64,000 nucleotides of DNA from Moringa oleifera (GCA_021397835.1 JAJFZO010000724.1:1153001-1217000), one strand, 5' to 3'. Positions 1 through 12,440 are shown, counted from the first letter of the stretch. Made by a program: numbers and translations. Notes: generated from the sequence alone by a model not told the origin.

Positions 1-1423
1 AGAGGAGAAATACCTGTTGTAATAATACGACCTAGTGTGATTGAAAGCACTTGCAAGGAGCCATTCCCTGGATGGATGGAAGGAAACAGGTAAGGCTTAT
101 GCAGATTGTAACGTATTTGAATTGAGAACAGCTCTGAAATGTTCTCTGTCAAACAGGATGATGGATCCAATAGTTTTGTACTATGGAAAAGGGCAGCTCA
201 CAGGATTTCTAGTAGACCCAAAAGGGGTACTTGATGTGGTAAGTAATACAAATCTACTTTACATTGTCATATAGTGTAGAAAAGATCACGAGTTTGAACT
301 CCTAATTTCTTGCAAATTTTGTCACACAAAGAGAAAAGATCAGTTGCTGCCGGGGTTATGTAATTATTCTTTTAATGAATTTAACATGGATATTGTCACG
401 ATTTCTTTTCAAACCCTGGAAAAAATTGCTGTTCTCTTACGTGACTAATTGCAGGTCCCAGCTGACATGGTTGTTAACGCTACATTGGCAGCCATAGCAA
501 AGCATGGAATGGCTCCAAAACCAGATATAAATGTGTACCAAATTGCATCATCTGTTGTAAATCCACTGGTTTTTGAAGAACTGGCAAGACTGTTCTACGA
601 ACACTACAGTTCCTCCCCATGTATGGATCCGAAGGGTAGGCCTATCCATGTTCCATCAATGAAGTTCTTCAGCTCCATGGAAGATTTCTCGGCTCACCTC
701 TGGAGAGATGCTTCTCGGCGTAGCGGCTTAACAGCTATGGCCTCTTCAGATGGAAAGCTGTCACAGAAACTTGAAATCCTCTGCAAAAAATCCGTGGAGC
801 AAGCAAAGTACTTGGCTAAGATATATGAGCCATACACATTTTATGGTGGCAGGTGAGTTGATGCTAATGCATTCTTTCTGGTGACACAAACCTTTACTAA
901 CTTGAATTCAATCTTTGTGGCATCAAATAATCAAGCTGCAGCATATGTAAGAACAAAAGGACAAATGCTTCTTAATCTAATAGGCCTGCCACTTTGAAAT
1001 CCTGCTTAGTTCAAATATTTGGATCATGGAATTTGAGAAACCAGTATCTTTCAGTTCATTTAGCATAGAAAAAACCTGCTTGTCTGTGGGTAAGCTGTAT
1101 GGAAAATGTTCATTAATGTTAAGATGGCTGCCTGGTGAACAGAGTATGCGGGTCCTGGGTGTCAATTCTGCTGCTTAATCTCTGATCTTTTTTGTTATTT
1201 TCTGTAAAACAGTGTTGACCCAGATAAGTTTATTGAGTTGCAGCAAATATTTTGCAGGTTTGACAACAGCAACACCCAAAGATTAATGGAGATGATGTCT
1301 GAAGAAGAGAAGAGGAAGTTTGGATTTGATGTGGGGAGCATAGATTGGAAGGATTACATTACAAATGTTCATATTCCTGGACTGAGGAGGCATGTCATGA
1401 AGGGAAGAGGCAACTGCACCTAA
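1..1423 (+). CDS. FAR2: Fatty acyl-CoA reductase, MS2/FAR2-like (3' part)
   Basis: Alcohol-forming fatty acyl reductase: NADPH-dependent reduction of a fatty acyl thioester to a primary alcohol. The MS2/FAR2 branch is plastid-targeted in Arabidopsis and supplies pollen-wall sporopollenin. Exons are 1-89, 157-238, 455-852 and 1258-1423; all introns are GT/AG, the phases join, and the window holds 245 codons including stop TAA at 1421-1423. The first exon ends in the conserved block [19 protein letters not shown] at the end of the NAD-binding domain. The last two exons form the C-terminal FAR_C/'Male sterile' domain, with [17 protein letters not shown] across the last junction and [14 protein letters not shown] near the end. 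The Rossmann glycine motif and YxxxK catalytic site lie upstream of the window. The acceptor at 1258 was chosen because it restores the family sequence GGRFDNSN; an acceptor at 1213 is also open in frame. Assignment to MS2/FAR2 rather than another FAR rests on remembered C-terminal similarity. Confidence 0.9.
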
Positions 1424-1480
1424 ATGCATGGACCGCCTCTTCTTATGTTGGATCAGCTGTTAGGTCCTGCAACTACTTGT

Positions 1481-1486
1481 AATAAA
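1481..1486 (+). terminator. Candidate polyadenylation signal of the reductase gene
   Basis: AATAAA lies 58 nt after the stop codon, followed by T-rich sequence. This is a plausible near-upstream element for 3' end formation, but plant signals are loose and no transcript evidence is available. Confidence 0.5.
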
Positions 1487-2108
1487 TGAATGTTTACTTT
1501 ACACTTATAATCTATATAGAGGGCAGAAGAATGAGTTGTCCTTTCTCTTACTCTCTCTCCTTTTTTTTTTTTTGTGGTCTTTTTAAATACTGTAATTTAC
1601 TCCTCATAATGCACTATAAGCAAGGCTTTAGGGTTCTTATCCTTTCAGATTCTTCAACTAGTATTTTTTTTTTTGGAGCCGCTTTAATTTAAAATTATTT
1701 TAATGTAAGATTATATATTGTCTGTGTTAGGCACAAGTTATATAACATAAAAGTCCATTCACAAGAAACATATAAGCCCATAAAATAAAATTCAAACATT
1801 ATGAAAAACTTGTGACCTCGACAAGCATCATGTTTAAAATGAAATAAAAATTATTGCTTAACAATGGAAAAGCAAGATCTAACAATGAATCAGTAGTAAA
1901 TGGAGAATCAACAAGCACGAGATGAATTAAAGGCATTGATGAAGGGATAAAAAGGTGAAATGAAATGAGTGATAGATAGTGATAGAGATGTTATAGTATG
2001 TATTGGTACAAGCCCAATGGGGCTTGCAACTCGATTAGCTTCTGTCTGGATTTGACCCATGAAATCCAAGTTCCTTGACCCAACCAATAAATATGCCACT
2101 GCATTAAT
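1487..2108. other. Intergenic, no gene seen
   Basis: AT-rich DNA with T-runs at about 1561-1573 and 1664-1673. Short open frames on both strands show no family similarity. It may be older repeat sequence into which the copia element at 2114 inserted. Confidence 0.5.
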
Positions 2109-2113
2109 GATGT

Positions 2114-2404
2114 TGTTGGCTTTACGAAGAAGAATAATAAACAAGAAAAGAGAGAACTCTTAAAGCTTGAAATTACTTGTTTACTTCATTGATGAAGGTC
2201 TTATTTATAAGAAAAATGAACAATTTAGATTAATTTTATCTAGATATCTAACTTGAAGATTCTTTCTATCCAAAATGAAATTAAAGATTGTTCTTATCTA
2301 AACTAACAGATTTTATTTCATAACTACCTGATAAAACCAAAGATTTGATCTCATTTACTTTATCTTTTACTAAAATTGTGCAGCAAATAAGTATCTTGTT
2401 AACA
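2114..2404 (-). repeat. 3' LTR of copia element 1
   Basis: 291 bp, about 91% identical by eye to 6111-6401. It starts TGTTGG and ends TTAACA on the plus strand. The pol reading frame appears to run into the LTR, with a stop formed at its edge. Confidence 0.92.
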
Positions 2405-5185
2405 CTCATCCTTGCTGTTTTTGCTGCAAACTCTAATTTGTTTCCTTAGCAATTCACACCTTGATCTCGACAATCCCTTAGTTAAAATATCAGCAAGTTA
2501 AGCTTCTGTCTTGCAATGCACCAAGTAGACTTCAAGATTCTTTTGAACTTCTCTGACAAAGTAATATTTGATTTTGAAGTGCTTTGTCTTGCCATGAAAA
2601 ACTGGATTGTTTGATATTGCTATGGCAGCTTGATCATCAACAAAAATTCTTATCGCATCATCTTGAATTATCTTCAAATATGTCATAAGCTTCATTAGCC
2701 ATAAGGCTTGATTAACTGTAGTAGCAGCTGCAACATACTCAGCTTTAGTAGTAGATTGAGTTACAATTTTTTGCTTTTCAGAACTCTAGCTAAAACAACC
2801 AAATCCAAAACTGAATAAATAACCTGATGTGCTCCTCATGTCATCACATGATCCTCCCCAATAACTATCAACAAAACCATGCAAAAATAATCTATCTTTC
2901 TTTTCAAATTTAATTCCAAAATCCAGATTCCCTTTGATATACTTGAGCACCATTTTAGCAGCTTTATAGTGTAACTCACTTGCATAGTGCATATACCTTG
3001 ACAACAGGCTTACAGAGAACATTAAGTTAGGTCTTGTTACTGTTAAATACATCAAACAGCCTATGATGCTTCTGTATAATCCCTCATTAACTTTTTCAGC
3101 ACTATCATCTTTACTAAATTTTTCATTTTGAGCTAAAGGAGTACACACTAACTTACAGTCCTCCATGTTAAATTTCTTCAATATTTCCTTAGCATATTTT
3201 TATTGCCCAATGAAGATTCATTGTGGTGATTGTTGAATCTCCATTCCTAGAAAGAATGTCATTTCTCTTAGGTCAGTCATCTCAAAAGTTTACATCATTT
3301 GAGCTTTAAATTGCTCCATCAGTGCTGAATTGCTTCTTGTGACAAGTAAATCATCAACATATAATTAAACAATAATTAGTTCACCACTGGTAACTTTAAT
3401 GTACAAGGTTGCTTCACGTAGGCTTTTATTGAAGCTTATCTTTTGCAAGTGTTCATCAATTCTGCTGTACCATGCTCTTGGAGCCTGTTTCAATCCATAT
3501 AATGCATTCTTTAATAAGTATACTTTCTCTGGATCTACAACAAAACCTTCAGGTTGTTCAACAAAAATTTCTTCCTCCAAATAACCATTGAAAAATTAGT
3601 GATTTTACATCAAACGGGTAGATCCTCCACTGTTTTTGTGCTGCAAGTGCTAGAAGCAATCTAATGGTTTCCAATCTTGTTACAGGTGCAAAAGTATCAG
3701 AAAAATCTACACCAGGCAATTGAGCATATCCTTTTACAACTAACCTGTCATTGTATTTATTTATAGAACCATCAGCATTAAGTTTGGTTCTATAAACCCA
3801 TTTTACACCAATAGTAGCTTTATGTAATGATCTGTCCACTAGCTCCCAGGTTTGATTCTTTTGAATCATCTTGATCTCTTTTTCCATTGCTGCAATCCAC
3901 TTTGAATCCTTAGTAGCTTCATTATACCTACAGGTTCAAGCACATCCATGTTGCATTTTTCATAAATTTTTACAAGTGATCTAATACCTCTTATGGGCTC
4001 ATCATCAATCATATTTTCATCTGGTTCATTTGCATAAATCTGTTCTGGTTCAGCTTCATCCCAGTTCCATCTTGCAAGTTCGTCAAATCTGACGTCCCTA
4101 CTTATTATGATTTTTCCTATCAAAGGTTGATAAATTTTATAACCTTTGGTGAGACTGTTGTATCCAACAAAGACTCTATTTCTGCCTTTTGATCTAACTT
4201 CTCCCTCTTTACATCTGGAACATGAGTAAAACACAAGTAGCCAAAGATTTTGAGATTATGAACAGAAGGTTTAAAATCATACCATGCTTCGAAAGATGTT
4301 TTTCCTTTCAAAGTCTTGGTGGACAATCTGTTTAGCAGAAATATGGCAGTATTGACAGCTTCAGCCCATAATATCTTTGGCATTTCTTTCTCAAATAGGA
4401 GACATCTTGCCATGTCCATAATTGTCCTATTTTTTCTCTCACTGACTCCATTTTGTTGAGGAGTATAGGTTGCAGTAAGCTGATGTTGAATTCCAGCTGC
4501 TTCACAAAACTCAGTAAATTTATTAGCAACATATTCCTTCTCATTGTCAGATCTAATCACTTTTATTTTACAGCTACTTTGACTTTCAATCCATGCTTTA
4601 AACTTTCAAAAAATACTAGCAACTTTAGACTTTTGTTTGAGAAAATAAATCCAATACATTCTGCTAAAGTCAGCAATGAAAATTATGAAGTACCTGTTAC
4701 CATTTGAGCATGTAGTTCTCATAGTTCCATAAACATCTTTGTGGATTAATTGAAGCTTCTTAATTGCTCTCCATTCCTTATTAACAAGAAATGACAATCT
4801 AACTTACTTTCCAAGTTGACATACTCCACATACTGTTGCTTTTCCTGCATTGAATGTCATTCCTTGCACCAAATCATATTTTTGCATATAACTCAATCCA
4901 GAATAGTGAAAATGCATTGAATGTCCCTTTACCTTTTACCTCAATATACTGACCATTGCCAACTTTGACTCTTGACACCTCTGACTTGTTTACTTCTTTG
5001 AAAAAAGACATATCAAAAGACATGTGGTTTGTGCATCCACTGTCTATAAGCCAATCATCACTTGAACTGCTGCTAGAAAAACAAGATGCAACAAAAAGTT
5101 GCTCCTCCTGTTGTTGATCTACCACTTGAGCTTGGTGTCCTTCTTGTTGTTTGTTTTTGCATACTTTCTCCATATGCCCCATTTG
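2405..5185 (-). pseudogene. copia pol remnant (PR-INT-RT-RH)
   Basis: Read on the minus strand: protease at about 5182-4874 with the active-site block WLIDSGCTNHM; integrase core at about 4797-4120 with HKDVYGTM, FIADFSRMYWIY, IRSDNEKEY and TPQQNGVSERKNRT; reverse transcriptase at about 3887-3350 with [41 protein letters not shown] and a YVDDLLVT block near 3360; RNase H at about 3181-2498 with RSTSGYLF, FVDDQAAIAISNNPVFH and KHFKIKYYFVRE; and the C-terminal ADILTKGL block near 2480. Several frame changes and stops separate the parts, so no full polyprotein can be made. The plus-strand open frames here are shadows. Confidence 0.88.
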
Positions 5186-5326
5186 TTTTCATGCCCTGCA
5201 TTAAATGTCAGGTCTAAACCAACAATATTTTGGTAAATGATAGATTTTCTTTTAGTAAGGACATGGGTGTTTGCCCTTGCTGCCACAATTGCTGTTGTTT
5301 TCTCTCTTCTTGTAATTCTTCTTTCC

Positions 5327-5990
5327 CTATTGTTTCTTTTCTTTGTTGCCTTTTTGAGTTTGATTAGTCTCTTTCACGTGGAATGCTTCTTCAACTATTT
5401 CTTTTTTTCTGTAAGCTCTCTTTTGTTCTTGAGCTTGCAGTGCATTGATGAGCTCTACCAATGTTATTCTTGATAAATCTCTCGACTCCTCAAGTGAAGA
5501 GATTTTGGATTCAAATCTCTCAAGCAAAATCACCAAAATCTTTTCCACCACCCTTTTATCAGAAAGTTTTTCTCCCAACATTCTGATCTTATTGGCCAAT
5601 GCCAATAATCTGTCTGTGTAATCCTTAAGTGCTTTGGCCTCTTTCATCTTCTGCATCTCAAATTCCCTTCTCAAGTTTAGGATCTGCATTTTCTTTGTCC
5701 TTTTATTTCCCTGATATTTTTCTTTCAACAGATCCCATGCTTGTTTTGTTATTTCACAGGCCACGATCTTCGTAAATATTGTATCTGAAATTGTAGAGTG
5801 AATACAAGTTTTAGCCTTGTGTCTCCTCTTCCTTTCTTCACTATTGTTCCTGAGTTGTGCCACTGTTGGATCTTCTGGATCTACATTTACTAAATCCCAT
5901 AAGGCACATACTTACAGGAAGGACTCCATTTTCACTGCCCAAGCTTGATAATTTTTTCCAGTGAAAATTGGAAGAGTAGACAAGAAACTA
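5327..5990 (-). pseudogene. copia gag remnant (UBN2 type)
   Basis: The longest open part, 5863-5327, encodes a copia gag polyprotein segment with TKQAWDLLKEKYQG, LRREFEMQKMKE and LVELINALQAQEQ, typical of the UBN2/DUF4219 capsid region. In another frame just upstream (about 5985-5870) lies the N-terminal block resembling F.GKNYQAWAVKMESFL, so there is at least one frameshift. The zinc knuckle expected next survives only in part near 5180 (GHMEKVCKNK), with the first cysteines lost to frame changes. Confidence 0.82.
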
Positions 5991-6095
5991 TTTCTATCAT
6001 ATTAGATTTCAAGATGAAAACAAGGTGTTTGATTTGCTTGGTTGAAATCTCACTGGATTTCACTTTCACACTCCACAAGTCCCTTAAGAAAAAAG

Positions 6096-6110
6096 GCTCT
6101 GATACCAATT
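6096..6110 (-). promoter_or_regulatory. tRNA-iMet primer-binding site of copia element 1
   Basis: On the minus strand the bases after the LTR read AATTGGTATCAGAGC, the standard plant copia primer-binding site for minus-strand DNA synthesis. Confidence 0.88.
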
Positions 6111-6401
6111 TGTTAGCTTTGTGAAGAAGAATAATAAACAAGAAAAGAGAGAACTCTTGAAGCTTGGAATTACTTGTTTACTTCATTGATGAAGGCCCTA
6201 TTTATAAGAAAAATAAACAACTTAGATTGAGCTTATCTAGATATCTAACTTAAAGATTTTTTCTATCCAAAATCAAATTAAAGATTATTCTTATCTAAAC
6301 TAATAGATTTTATTTCATAACTGCCTGATAAAACCAAAGATTTTATCTCATTTGTTTTATCTTTTACTAAAATTGTGCAGTAAATAAACATCTTGTTAAC
6401 A
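6111..6401 (-). repeat. 5' LTR of copia element 1
   Basis: Second copy of the 291-bp LTR, starting TGTTAG and ending TTAACA on the plus strand, directly beside the tRNA-Met primer-binding site. On the minus strand this LTR would drive transcription. Confidence 0.92.
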
Positions 6402-6406
6402 AATGT

Positions 6407-7100
6407 CATAAGCGTAATCTTAACAAAAATCAAGAAATATAACAAGAAAGTCATGCTTGAAGGATAAGGAAGATTACAAAATAATGAGAATCGATGGACG
6501 TACTCGATGGACGTGCTAGATTAGAAGTCATAAATATAAAAGGAGAGGGAGACCTTTGGAAGAGGATGATGATGATGACTGATAGCTACTGAAACAGTGT
6601 AAAGAACCATTGGCGACTTCTTTTTTTTACTGTAACATTGGCATTGTCACTGGGAAATATTGACAAAAGGTCATGTGTTGTTCCCTTCATTTGCTATCTA
6701 AACAACATCTTGCAATATGTTGTCACGGAGGGTTCCATCAACAATGATTGAGGTGCTTACAGAGCTCCCACTTTTCCTTGAGGAAGGACTAGGAACGCCA
6801 TCGCAAGCAGAGCAACTTGTACTATGTGAAAGCAAATGAGAGAAATAAATAATATGATGTATAACCTAAAAGAGAACCAAAGGCACCAGGCATAGCTTGT
6901 GCTGAGGAATGAAGTAAGCGAGCTTAAGTAATTAAGTATCTAATAAAGCCTCCAATTTGGTAGGAAAAAGGTTTTCCTCTCCTAGGTGATTGGAGGAGGT
7001 GCGACCCCATCGAGAAGTGAACCACCGAGGCGGACAGCCTAACGCCTTGTGTGGGCTGCAAAAAGCAAAAGGAAACATGATTGCAACCCCTAGCCCTCTT
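6407..7100. other. Intergenic, no gene seen
   Basis: No coding similarity found. GC content is somewhat higher than in the large AT-rich block further right. The segment may belong to the 5' part of the decayed gypsy element whose gag begins near 7120, but I see no LTR or primer site to prove it. Confidence 0.4.
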
Positions 7101-7119
7101 TTAGTGACAGTATTATGGG

Positions 7120-7620
7120 TGAACCGATCCTTGATCGACTATGAATTCCTTTGATCGAACCATACAGTGGGAATGGCGATCTCAAGGATCACCTTGATAA
7201 GTATAGAAACATAATGTTGGTTTATGGGGCATATGACACCATCTTGTATAAGGTTTTCCCCACAATCTTGATAGGTCCTTGATGCAATTGGCTAGCATCA
7301 CTTCTGTTGGGAAGCACAGTAAGTCTTAAAGAGATGTTTCATTTATTTTTGGGGCATTTTATTAGTAGCAACCTTAGTAAAAAGCACCCCAATCACCTTA
7401 TGGTCAAGCGCCAGGCCCCGGACCGATGACTCCAAGATTGTCTCATGATTCAACTGAAAAGCTTTGTAGGTTGATCAATTGCCGAATTCAGTGGCTATGG
7501 CTACCATCATGGAGGAATTATGAGAAAGACCTTTCTTTCACATTTTATGTTGTAAATCGACATTAGACGTACCAAAACTCTTAGCCTTGGTAGAAAAGTA
7601 TATCAAGAGTGAGGAGGGAG
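7120..7620 (+). mobile_element. Ty3/gypsy gag remnant
   Basis: Translation over about 7160-7400 gives YSGNGDLKDHLDKYRNIM, LVYGAYDTILYKVFPTILIG, then WLASLLLGSTVSLKEMFHLF and HFISSNL. This follows the retrotrans_gag (PF03732) pattern F.G..DP..HL..F...M...G..D....+.FP.TL.G.A..W...L....I.S...L...F...F. Internal stops break it. No LTR or pol domain was found nearby, so this is a fragment, probably cut by the LINE sequence that follows. Confidence 0.65.
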
Positions 7621-7929
7621 GCAAAAGACTAGAGAAATGAGAAAACAATCCTTTGGAGAATGCTCAAACCAAAACGGGCAAAAGACCAAGCACAATGCAA
7701 TGAGTTCGGGGTCAAGGAATGAAACAGGGAACCAAGGAAGACACTGATTACCCAAATCGAGTTCATTCCTCTGAATGGACCAGGAAATTCTAATCCGCAG
7801 CAACCACTCACCTCCTTCACACATCCCGAAAAAGAATAATGATGGTCATCTAGAATGAGGGCTTATTGAGATGACCTCAAAAGACGATCACCCCGTTTGA
7901 GATTTTGCTCTGGAAAATAATGGTGGAGA

Positions 7930-8921
7930 ATTACCTAGGACAGAGCCTCTCTGTGCTTTCGAGTACTCAAGGCTAAGTACTTTCCTATCTTAAGTCCCTA
8001 CAAGGTAACAAAGCACCCTAATGGCTCATATGCCTAGCGCAATCTATTGCATGGGCATTTGGTGATTCTTTAAGGTAGCAGATGAGGAATAAAAATAGGG
8101 ACCAAGTGAATGTTTGGCAAGACAATTGGTTGCCACAAGGCCTTGTCTCTTAATCAACTTTCAGACACAATACTCATCTTATCCGAAGACTTATTAGCAG
8201 CCTGATTGACCCAACAATCCGACAGTGAAAAATCAGAGAGCTTACAGAGTTATTTTCACCAGATGAATATTTCATAATTCTGAAACTTCCTTTGAGTAAG
8301 AAGCCAACAGAAGATAAACTTGTCTGGATTAGAAGCAAAAATGGTACGCATAGTGTCAGATTTAGATACTTTACTTCCTGCACACTCTCGAATAAGGAGG
8401 TTCCAGCAATAGCAGTCTAAAACTGTAAATGGTGCATATTATGGCAAGCTTCTTTAACTCCAAACGTGCAGAACTTCAGATGGAGAATGCTCCAATGCAT
8501 ATGCTTACAACAATATCTAACTTACAACAAAGAGGTCTCCAGATCATGAACAACGATTGTGTTGGTTAGGAAGTAAGAGAAACCCTACACCATACCATTT
8601 TGCATGTCTTTAAAGTAAACTGGTATTGCGATAATTCTCAATAAGGACTCAGCGAGCGATTGTCTACCATGTCTCTCAGCGATGATACATGGCTTTCTCT
8701 CCTAGATCAAATGCAAGGTTGGAACAAACTGGAGCTTTTCTTCACAATATACAGAAGTATTTGGCTAAATCGAAATCGAGCCTATCATGATCATTTATGT
8801 TGGCTCCCCTCTGCCATATTTACGGACGCAAAACGTGTCAACAAGGAAGCAATAGTGATCAAAGTTAAACCACCTTTCACTTATCCTATATGGCAACCTC
8901 TAGATCTAGGCTCTTTAAAGT
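7930..8921 (+). mobile_element. LINE (L1-type) remnant, left part
   Basis: Non-LTR retrotransposon ORF2 C-terminal region, broken by stops and frameshifts. Recognisable blocks are LKAKYFP (about 7968-7990, after a frame change), NGSYAWRN-like (about 8020), VNVWQDNWLPQG (about 8112-8145), DKLVWIRSKNGTHSVRF (about 8305-8363) and a zf-RVT-like block LTPNVQNFRWRMLQ (about 8455-8495). A longer open frame at 8660-8959 holds FFTIYRSIWLNRNRAYH and ends with WQPLDLGSLK, the usual lead-in to the LINE RNase H domain. The sequence breaks at the LTR of copia element 2 and resumes at 13666. Confidence 0.82.
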
Positions 8922-9297
8922 TCATTAAAAATTTGATAATCAAATCGGTAGTTAATTGATCAAATATTAAACTCTTAAAATCTAAAAAAAAATAATAAAA
9001 AAATTAAACAATCACAATAACACAAAATTTATAGTGATTTACGCTCAATTGAGAATCACACCCACTTTGCTGCTACAAAAAAAAATATTTCACTATAATA
9101 ATAAATTATAAAAAATAATTATTTTTTCTTAGCTTTCCCTTTATTATAATAAAGTCCTAAAACTCTCTTCCACTCTTTTTATTGTGTTTACATGGGTAGG
9201 AATTCATTTTTATATAATAAAGCCCAAAGATAATAGTATATTTGTGAAAACTTTAAAATAACCTTCTAGGAAAATTTGTCTTTACATATACTCAACA
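8922..9297 (-). repeat. 3' LTR of copia element 2
   Basis: About 376 bp, aligned by eye with 13288-13665, sharing the blocks AATTAAACAATCACAA and GTTTACATGGGTAGGAAT and the end ATATACTCAACA. The outer terminus is mutated (TCATT where the other copy has TGTTG). Confidence 0.85.
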
Positions 9298-12200
9298 ATC
9301 TCCCACTTGAAGACTAATTTATTATCTCAATTGTTTCTTCAACCTGCAATGACCATGACTCCTCCATCAGCAGCTGAGAAGTTCCATTGAAGTTGTACAT
9401 AACTTTAGTTTCTCGACTGTAACAACCTTAGTCAACATATCAACTGAATTCTAACTTTCTTGTATCTTTTCAAGTGATAAGTCACTATTTTTCAAAGTTG
9501 ATCTTATGAAGTGATATTTGACTTGTATATACTTTGTTCTAGCATAATGTACAAGGTTCTTTGCTAAATAAATGATACTCTGGCTATCATAGTGCATATA
9601 TTTTTTCTAAACTTGTGCCCTAGTTAATTCAAGAAAGATAATAACTATATTATCTCCTTGCTTGCTTATGTAAAAGTAACATATTCAGCTTCTGTGGTAA
9701 AAAGCGTAATTATTTTTGTAGTTTAGATATCTAACTGATTGCAGTACCACCCAATATGTAAACATACCATGTAGTACTTTTTTTGCTATTTATATCATTA
9801 GCCATATCAACATTAACATAACCATGCAAACTCATATCTGTTTTTTGAAGTATAAAGCCAAATCTGTAGTACTTTTCAAATACCTAAAAATCAATTTAAT
9901 TGCTTTCTAATGTTATTTTTTTGGATTGCTCATGTACCTATTGACAACTCTCACTGCATATGTTATGTTTGATCTTGTACATAATGTGGTATATATTAAA
10001 CTCCCAATAGCATAAGTATAAGGCACTCCACCTATATATGTAATCTCATCATCACTTGAAGGAAACTAACTCTTGGATAGCCTAAAATGACTAGCCAAAG
10101 GTGTACTCATTGGTTTGGCACCATCTATTCTAAATCTAGCAAGCACTTTGTTGATGTATTCTTCTGAGATAGCTTGAGAATCCCCTTTTCTCTAATGATT
10201 CTCATTCCAATGATTTGTTTAGCAAAACTCAAATCTTTCATAGCAAACTTCTTTGAAAGCTTACTTTTTAATTTCTCTATCTCATACAAATTAGTTTCAA
10301 CAATTAATATATTATCAAAATATAAAAACAATATAATGTAAGAGTTAGAATTATCTTTTGACATAACAATAATGATCTGCTTGGCCTCTTAAGAAATCAT
10401 TGTTATCCATGAAGTTTTTAAACTTTTATATACCACTATGTAAGAGCTTGTTTTAACTCATACAAACTTTTTATAAGTTTGATATCATTTTCTCTTTACC
10501 TTTGACTTTAAATCCCTGTGGTTGATTCATGTAAATCTTTTCTTTTAACTCATCATGAAGAAAAGATGTTTTTATATACATTTGCTACAGATGCAAATCT
10601 TTCTAAGCTACTAATCTAAGCACTGTTATGATTGTAGTCAACTTAACCACTGGAGAGAAAATCTTGGTATAGTCAATACCTTCCTTTTGTTGAAAGTATT
10701 TAATTACTAACCTTACTTTATATTGCTTGCTATCATCGTTTTTTTTTTATTCAGTAAACCCATTTATTTTGCAAGGCATTCTGTCCTTGTGATAGTTATG
10801 CTAACTCTTGATTATTCATTAGGGAATTCATCTCATCTTTTATAGCTAACTCCCACTTAATTGATTCATCACCCTACATAGCTTCATTAAAACTTTTTGA
10901 TTCACTCCTATCAGTTAACAAGACGTAGTTAAAAGATGGTGAAAATCTTTGTGGTGGTCTTACAGTCCTGAAAGATCTTCTACTTCTATCATATGAGTAG
11001 TTGGATTTACTTCTAGAGCTATAATTTCTTGATGTTCCTCAATAATGTCATCTTCAATTCCTGAGTATTCTGTTACAATTGATTCATTAGAATGTCTTTC
11101 AAGTGGATTACTTCAGGTCTTTTTTTTTTCTTAGAATATATTACTTCTGAACTCTTGCCCAAACTATCCTTGTATAGAACTTGCTCATTGAAGATTACAT
11201 CCCTATTCCTAATGATCTTCTTGTTTTGGCTATCTTAAAAAAGATAGCCAAACTCATTGTCAACATATCCAATAAAAAAATATGTTTTTGATTTAGGATC
11301 AAGTTTATCTTTAGCAGCAGCATCAATATGAATATATGATAGATAACCAAATATTCTTATAAAAAACAAATGTACCTTTTTATCACTCTAAGCCTTTTTA
11401 GGTATTCTGCAATCCAAAGGAACTGAAGGGCCCTATTGATCAGATAGGCTGTAGTGTTAACTACGTTTGCCCAAAACACCTTGGACAATCCTGCATGCAT
11501 TCACATGCTCCTTGCATGCTCATTCAATGTCTTATTCATCCTTTCTATAACATTATTCTACTGAGCTGTTCTTGGAATAGTCTTCTCTATTTTGATCCCA
11601 TTATTAGTACAAAACTATTTAAAACCCTCATCAATGTATTCTCAACTATTATCACATCTCAAGTACTTAACTTTAAGATTGATTTCATTCTCAATTATAG
11701 TTTTTCATTTCCCAAAAGCATCAAACACATTAGATTTATTTTTCAAAAAATAAATCTATATCTTTTTGGTTGAGTTATCAATGAAAGTCATATAGTAGCT
11801 AGATGTTTTAAGAAATGTCACAGTTGAAGGCCCTCATACATTTGTATGAACTAACTATAACTTTTTTTTCTTCAACTGCTTTCTTACTTTGAAGAAACTA
11901 ACCCTTTTCTGCTTGCTAAGGATGCAGCTCTTACATAATTTTTGCTCTACATATTTTAAATCTGGCAAATTACCATTTTCCACCATGATCTTTATTCCTT
12001 TTTCACTTATATGCCCAAGTTTACAATGTCATAAATTAGAGTTTATATCAGTGTCAACAATAACCACTGTATCCTTATAACTTGAGGTCATATAAAGAGT
12101 TCCAATTTTGCTCCTTTGAGTAACAACCATGGCACCTTTGATAAATTTCAAAGCATTATCATTAAAAATTACCTTGTGCCTTCCATTTTCAAGTTGTTCA

Positions 12201-12440
12201 ACAGAAATCAAATTTCTCATCAATTTTGGCACATGTCTCACTTTTTAAATCTTTCAGATATTCTCATTTGGCATTTTTAATTTAACATCATCCACACTAA
12301 TAATATTGAAAGGTTTTTTATTAATAAGATAAACGTTTTTAAAATTACCAACAACATAATTCTCTATTATTTTGCTATATGCAGTGGTATGAAAAGACAC
12401 CTTAAAATCTAAGACCCAAGACTCAATAGTTATCAACAGT
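9298..12440 (-). pseudogene. copia element 2 pol remnant
   Basis: Minus strand: protease remnant at about 12436-12254 (SWVLDFKVSFHTT, where the family has the catalytic D-S/T-G, so the site is altered); the gag-pre-integrase block at about 12241-12029 (RHVPKLMRNLISVEQLE); integrase remnants through about 11900-11150; RT at about 10900-10125, with NILIVETNLYEIEKLKSKLS and KKFAMKDLSFAKQIIGMRI directly after a YFDN sequence that replaces YVDD; and RNase H traces at about 10000-9300. Stops occur throughout. Plus-strand open frames here, such as 11495-11773, are shadows. Confidence 0.78.

Larger units (their letters stand above)
2114..6401 (-). mobile_element. Ty1/copia LTR retrotransposon, two LTRs, decayed
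   Basis: An element of about 4.3 kb on the minus strand with direct LTRs at 2114-2404 and 6111-6401, both starting TGTT and ending AACA. Next to the right-hand (5') LTR is a primer-binding site complementary to initiator tRNA-Met (TGGTATCAGAGC on the minus strand, within 6096-6110). The flanks GATGT (2109-2113) and AATGT (6402-6406) look like a 5-bp target duplication with one change. Domain order on the minus strand is gag, protease, integrase, reverse transcriptase, RNase H, the copia order. Stops and frameshifts interrupt gag and pol, so it is not autonomous now. The LTRs differ at roughly 25 of 291 positions by eye, mostly transitions. Confidence 0.93.

Noticed and set aside
5237..5473. 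78-codon plus-strand open frame rich in hydrophobic residues
   Set aside because: It is the complement of the copia element 1 gag region; leucine/phenylalanine richness is a by-product of the lysine/glutamate-rich gag on the other strand.
7603..7824. 73-codon minus-strand open frame
   Set aside because: Overlaps decayed gypsy/LINE sequence and shows no family similarity.
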